This document shows positions 60,816 through 64,000 of a DNA stretch of 64,000 nucleotides, piece after piece (the first letter of the stretch is position 1; each line of letters starts with the position of its first letter). The stretch is from DASYGT01 sp035999365 (GTDB lineage: Bacteria > Actinomycetota > Actinomycetes > Mycobacteriales > Jatrophihabitantaceae): assembly GCA_035999365.1 (NCBI GenBank), contig DASYGT010000055.1:69734-133733 (forward strand). Reading direction: 5' to 3'. The position numbers were made by a program, and so were the translations under genes. Below the pieces are notes generated by a model. That model did not search any database. It was not told the origin of the DNA and saw nothing but the letters and a program-made list of their open reading frames with translations.

Positions 60816-62717
60816 TTACAACCGGACCGGGTAGACCGGTTCGGGGATCTGCGGGTGGATCCGGTCTTCGATGAAGATGCCGTGCCAGGTCAGGAAGACC
60901 AGCAGCGTCCAGATCTTGCGCGAGTAGTCGTGCGGGCCGGCGCGGTGGGCGTCGAGCAGCGCCAGTGCGGCCTGGAGGTCGAAGAGCGCATCGGCCTGAG
61001 ACTCGGTGATGATTGAGCGCGCCCAGTCGTACATCTCATCCTTGAGCCAGTGCCTGATCGGGACGGGGAATCCGAGTTTCGGTCGGTTGAGCACGTGCGC
61101 AGGCACGATCTGCTCCAGCGCACGGCGCAGCGCGTACTTGGTCGTGTCGCGGGTGATCTTGAGGTTCGTCGGCACGGATGAGCCCACCGCGAAGACTTCG
61201 GTGTCGAGGAACGGCACGCGCAGTTCGAGTGAGTTGGCCATCGTCATCTTGTCGGCCTTGACGAGGATGTCGCCACGCAGCCAGGTGAACAGGTCGACGT
61301 ACTGCATCCGCGTCGAACCGTCCAGATGGGTGGTCGACGCGTAGAGCGCGCGAGTGACGTCCATGTACGAGACGGCCGGGTCGAATCCCTTGTACAACCC
61401 CTGCATCTCGTCTGGGCGGAAGATGCGGGCGTTGCCGTAGTAGCGCTCCTCGATACCGATCGATCCGCGGCGCAGCAGATCCTTGCCGCGGGTTCCTTCC
61501 GGAATCCTCGTCGAGAGCGTGCCGAGACCGCGCCGCAGGCCGCCCGGCAACCGGTCGAACGCGCGAAGGGAGATCGGCTCGCGGTAGATCGTGTACCCGC
61601 CGAAGAGTTCATCGGCCCCCTCGCCGGACAGCACGACCTTGACGTGCTTGCGGGCCTCGCGGGCGATGAAGTACAGCGGCACGAGCGCCGGGTCGGCGAC
61701 CGGGTCGTCGAGATACCAGACGATGAGCGGCAGCGCCTGCATCATCTCGTCGGGGGAGACCACCTTCGTGATGTGCTCGACGCCGATCGCAGCGGCCGAC
61801 TCGGCCGCGACATCGATCTCGCTGTAACCAGGTCGCTCGAAGCCGGTGGTGAAGGTGAGCAGCTTCGGGTTGTGGCGTTTCGCCAACGCTGCGACCGCCG
61901 TGGAGTCGATTCCGCCGGACAGGAACGAACCGACGGTGACGTCGGCGCGCATGTGCTTCTCGACGGAATCCTCCAGTGCCTCTGCGATCTCGCGGAAGAG
62001 CTTGTCTTCGTCACTCACCGGCTTGATCGCGAAGTCCGGATGGAAATAGCGTCGCGGACGAACTGGCTCGCCCGGCTTCGCGACGAAGTACATACCCGAT
62101 TCGATGCGGCCGATTGCGCGATGCATCGACGCCGGTTCGGGGACGTACTGCAAGGTGAGGTAGTGCTGGAGCGCGGTCGTGTCGACATCGGAGCGGGCGT
62201 CGGGGCTGGCGACGTCGAGCAGTGACTTCTTCTCGCTCGCGAAGAACACGCCGCGATCGTCGGCGTAGGTGTAGAGCGGTTTGATACCGAACCAGTCCCG
62301 CGCGCCGAACAGCACTCGTTCGTGGCTGTCCCAGATCAGGAACGCGAACATGCCACGCAGCTCTCGCACGAACTTCTCGCCGAGATAGTGGTATCCGGCG
62401 ACGATCGCCTCGCCGTCGCCGTCGGTCTCGAACTGTGCGCCGAACTCACGTGCCAGGCGTTCGCGCAGTTCGAGGTAGTTGTAGATCTCGCCGTTGAAGA
62501 TCAGGTGATACCTGCCACCCAGCCACGGCAACGGTTGGTGGGAGTGGTCGATGTCGATGATCGACAGGCGGCGGAAGCCGATCACCACGTCGTCGTCGGT
62601 CCAGACGCCGCCCTCGTCAGGTCCGCGATGCCGCATGTCCGCGAGCGAGCCCTCGACAGCGGCGGCGACCGACGCCGCGTCGCCGTCGGCTGAGAGGAAT
62701 CCGATCAGACCGCACAC
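60816..62717 (-). CDS. asnB: Asparagine synthase, glutamine-hydrolysing
   Basis: Converts aspartate and glutamine to asparagine. GTG at 62717 is chosen because the next codon gives the nucleophilic Cys2 (VCGLIGFLSAD) needed after Met removal. The 633-residue protein has the N-terminal glutaminase (RHRGPDEGG, FNGEIYNYLELR) and the C-terminal synthetase with SGGIDSTAVAALA near 266, LSGEGADELFGGY and MANSLELRVPFLD. Ortholog of Rv2201. Confidence 0.96.
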   Translation of the reverse strand: MCGLIGFLSADGDAASVAAAVEGSLADMRHRGPDEGGVWTDDDVVIGFRRLSIIDIDHSHQPLPWLGGRYHLIFNGEIYNYLELRERLAREFGAQFETDGDGEAIVAGYHYLGEKFVRELRGMFAFLIWDSHERVLFGARDWFGIKPLYTYADDRGVFFASEKKSLLDVASPDARSDVDTTALQHYLTLQYVPEPASMHRAIGRIESGMYFVAKPGEPVRPRRYFHPDFAIKPVSDEDKLFREIAEALEDSVEKHMRADVTVGSFLSGGIDSTAVAALAKRHNPKLLTFTTGFERPGYSEIDVAAESAAAIGVEHITKVVSPDEMMQALPLIVWYLDDPVADPALVPLYFIAREARKHVKVVLSGEGADELFGGYTIYREPISLRAFDRLPGGLRRGLGTLSTRIPEGTRGKDLLRRGSIGIEERYYGNARIFRPDEMQGLYKGFDPAVSYMDVTRALYASTTHLDGSTRMQYVDLFTWLRGDILVKADKMTMANSLELRVPFLDTEVFAVGSSVPTNLKITRDTTKYALRRALEQIVPAHVLNRPKLGFPVPIRHWLKDEMYDWARSIITESQADALFDLQAALALLDAHRAGPHDYSRKIWTLLVFLTWHGIFIEDRIHPQIPEPVYPVRL

Positions 62718-62737
62718 GTCTCCAGTATCCCGGTCTG

Positions 62738-62968
62738 TCAGCTCAGTCTGCGCACGGTGTACGCGGACGTGCCGTCGGGCGCAGCCGATTCCGCGACGAA
62801 TTCGTGCCCGCGCATCCGGCACCAGGCGGCGATGTCGGGGCGGGCCGCCGGATCGTCGGCCTCGACGGTGATCGTGCTTCCGATGGGCACGTCGCCGATC
62901 GCCCGGGCCAGATCGAGGATGGGCAGGGGGCAGCGACGTCCCCTGCAGTCGATGATGAGCGAGCTCAC
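62738..62968 (-). CDS. TusA-like sulfur carrier protein
   Basis: A 76-residue protein with the TusA fold. The sulfur-carrying Cys13 is in CRGRRCPLPILDLARAI (CPxP motif). The C-terminal half reads DDPAARPDIAAWCRMRGHE. GTG at 62968 overlaps the preceding cysteine-desulfurase-like gene stop by four bases, so translation is coupled. In streptomycetes the same two domains occur fused, which implies a functional pair. Sulfur destination unknown. Confidence 0.92.
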   Translation of the reverse strand: MSSLIIDCRGRRCPLPILDLARAIGDVPIGSTITVEADDPAARPDIAAWCRMRGHEFVAESAAPDGTSAYTVRRLS

Positions 62969-64000
62969 AGCCCGGCCGCACCGAGTTCGGCGCGCACATC
63001 GGCAACGACACCGGGCAGCACGGCGAGGAACTCGTCGACCTCGGCGTCGGCCGTCTCGGCATGCAATGACACCCGGATATTGCCGGAGGTGAGGGCGCCC
63101 ATGGCGACGAGGACGTGAGACGGCTGCAGTGCGGAGGAGGTGCAGGAAGACCCGGACGACACTGCGAAACCGCGCCGGTCGAGGCCGGCCAGCAACGCCT
63201 CCCCGTCGGCGTAGAGGCAGGAGAAGGTGACGATGTGCGGCAGCCGATCGACCGGGTCGCCGAGCACCTCGACGTCCGGGACCGTTGCGACGACGGCGGC
63301 GCGAATGCGGTCGATCATCGCGCGGTGCTGCTGTGCACGCGCGCTGCGCTCGGCCTCGACGGCGCGCAGCGTGGCGGCAGCGGCGACGATCGCGGGCAGG
63401 TTGGGCAGGCCCGGCACGCGGCCGGCTTCGCGCTCGTCGGAAGGAAACGGTGACTGCCAGCGGCGGCCGGTGCGCACGGCCAGGATGCCGAGTGTGGGCG
63501 CACCCCACATCCGCGCGTCGGCAGCAAGAACGTCCCAGGCTGGGGGAGGCGCGATGTGACCGATCACCTGCGATGCGTCGACGACCAGCGTGCGGGTGCC
63601 AAGTCGTTCAGCTACGGCGGTGACGGGCTGGGTGGTGCCGACCTCATGGTTCGCGGCCTGCAGCGCCGCGACGCCGAACCCGGTCCGGCACGCGGCGGCT
63701 ACGAAGGCCTCGGTATCCACGCGACCGAGGTGATCGACGTCGACCGAGGTGGCCGTGCCACCCGCCGCAACGTGGCGTGCGACCGCGGCGAGCACTGCGG
63801 AATGCTCGACCGCGCTGTGGACGACGCCACGGTCAGCGCCCGGCCGCCCTGCGATCGCACCCAGCACGGCGGCATGCAACGCCTGCGCGCCGTTGGCACA
63901 GAAGCTCACCTCGTCGGCGCGCGCGCCGATGGCATCGGCCGTCGCCTCGCGCGCGGCGTCGAGCAGCAGGCGGGCACGGCGGCCGGCGCCATAGAGGCGA
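62965..64000 (-). CDS. Cysteine-desulfurase-like class V aminotransferase, start outside window
   Basis: The frame runs off the right edge (RLYGAGRRARLLLDAAREA...), so the N-terminus is missing. The visible 344 residues contain NHEVGTTQPV, VVDASQVIGH and the mobile-loop SSGSSCTSSALQPSHVL with the persulfide Cys. At the place of the PLP-binding Lys (HKxxGP in relatives) the sequence reads DARMWGAPTLGI, so Met replaces Lys. Other PLP contacts appear present. The protein could be inactive, use PLP non-covalently, or only relay sulfur to TusA. Family membership is firm. Confidence 0.85.
   Translation of the reverse strand, partial: RLYGAGRRARLLLDAAREATADAIGARADEVSFCANGAQALHAAVLGAIAGRPGADRGVVHSAVEHSAVLAAVARHVAAGGTATSVDVDHLGRVDTEAFVAAACRTGFGVAALQAANHEVGTTQPVTAVAERLGTRTLVVDASQVIGHIAPPPAWDVLAADARMWGAPTLGILAVRTGRRWQSPFPSDEREAGRVPGLPNLPAIVAAAATLRAVEAERSARAQQHRAMIDRIRAAVVATVPDVEVLGDPVDRLPHIVTFSCLYADGEALLAGLDRRGFAVSSGSSCTSSALQPSHVLVAMGALTSGNIRVSLHAETADAEVDEFLAVLPGVVADVRAELGAAGL

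Overview
The window is a 64 kb, GC-rich chromosomal segment of an actinobacterium. Supporting signs are GlnE together with two type I glutamine synthetases, an AhpE-type peroxiredoxin, the RNase H/phosphatase fusion, DUF3052, DUF4191 and DUF3043 proteins, a DUF222/HNH protein and many GTG starts with 4-nt stop/start overlaps. The gene order matches, from memory, the M. tuberculosis block Rv2241 (aceE) to Rv2201 (asnB), but the accessory genes are not mycobacterial. A lineage near Jatrophihabitans, Nakamurella or Frankia is plausible; I cannot fix the genus.

Layout: 1-8.85 kb carries a pirin fragment, an aldo/keto reductase, aceE, DUF3052-ahpE, a secreted phosphodiesterase, SURF1-methyltransferase and tRNA-Val with a strong hairpin. 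8.87-16.8 kb is accessory: a decayed dehydrogenase, a cupin, a diiron-oxidase-like / methyltransferase / carboxylate-amine ligase / CDGSH group, a secreted beta-helix protein and a DUF222/HNH gene whose start codon lies in an SOS-box-like sequence. 16.8-33.6 kb is mainly core: Nif3, zinc-ribbon protein and RNase H fusion, RNase P RNA, a histone-tail-like protein, an RNB nuclease, panB, nadE, an L,D-transpeptidase, and glnA2-amidotransferase-glnE. 33.6-41.25 kb is a second accessory stretch rich in envelope genes (PAP2 enzyme, lipoprotein, CAP protein, LAYTG wall protein, frameshifted collagen-like protein) that ends at an integrase remnant. 41.3-64 kb is core again: glnA1 with a GlnR-like operator, lipA/lipB, a membrane kinase, dlaT-lpd, leucyl aminopeptidase, gcvT, nadA, HesB, an adenosine-kinase-like PfkB protein, asnB and a cysteine-desulfurase-like/TusA pair.

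The core genes cover three linked themes: lipoate and 2-oxoacid dehydrogenase chemistry (aceE, dlaT, lpd, lipA, lipB, gcvT), nitrogen assimilation (glnA1, glnA2, glnE, asnB, nadE) and cofactor or Fe-S supply (panB, nadA, HesB, TusA). The best candidates for something undescribed are the HDO/methyltransferase/ligase/CDGSH group at 9.8-13.0 kb and the desulfurase homologue at the right edge, in which methionine occupies the usual PLP-lysine position.
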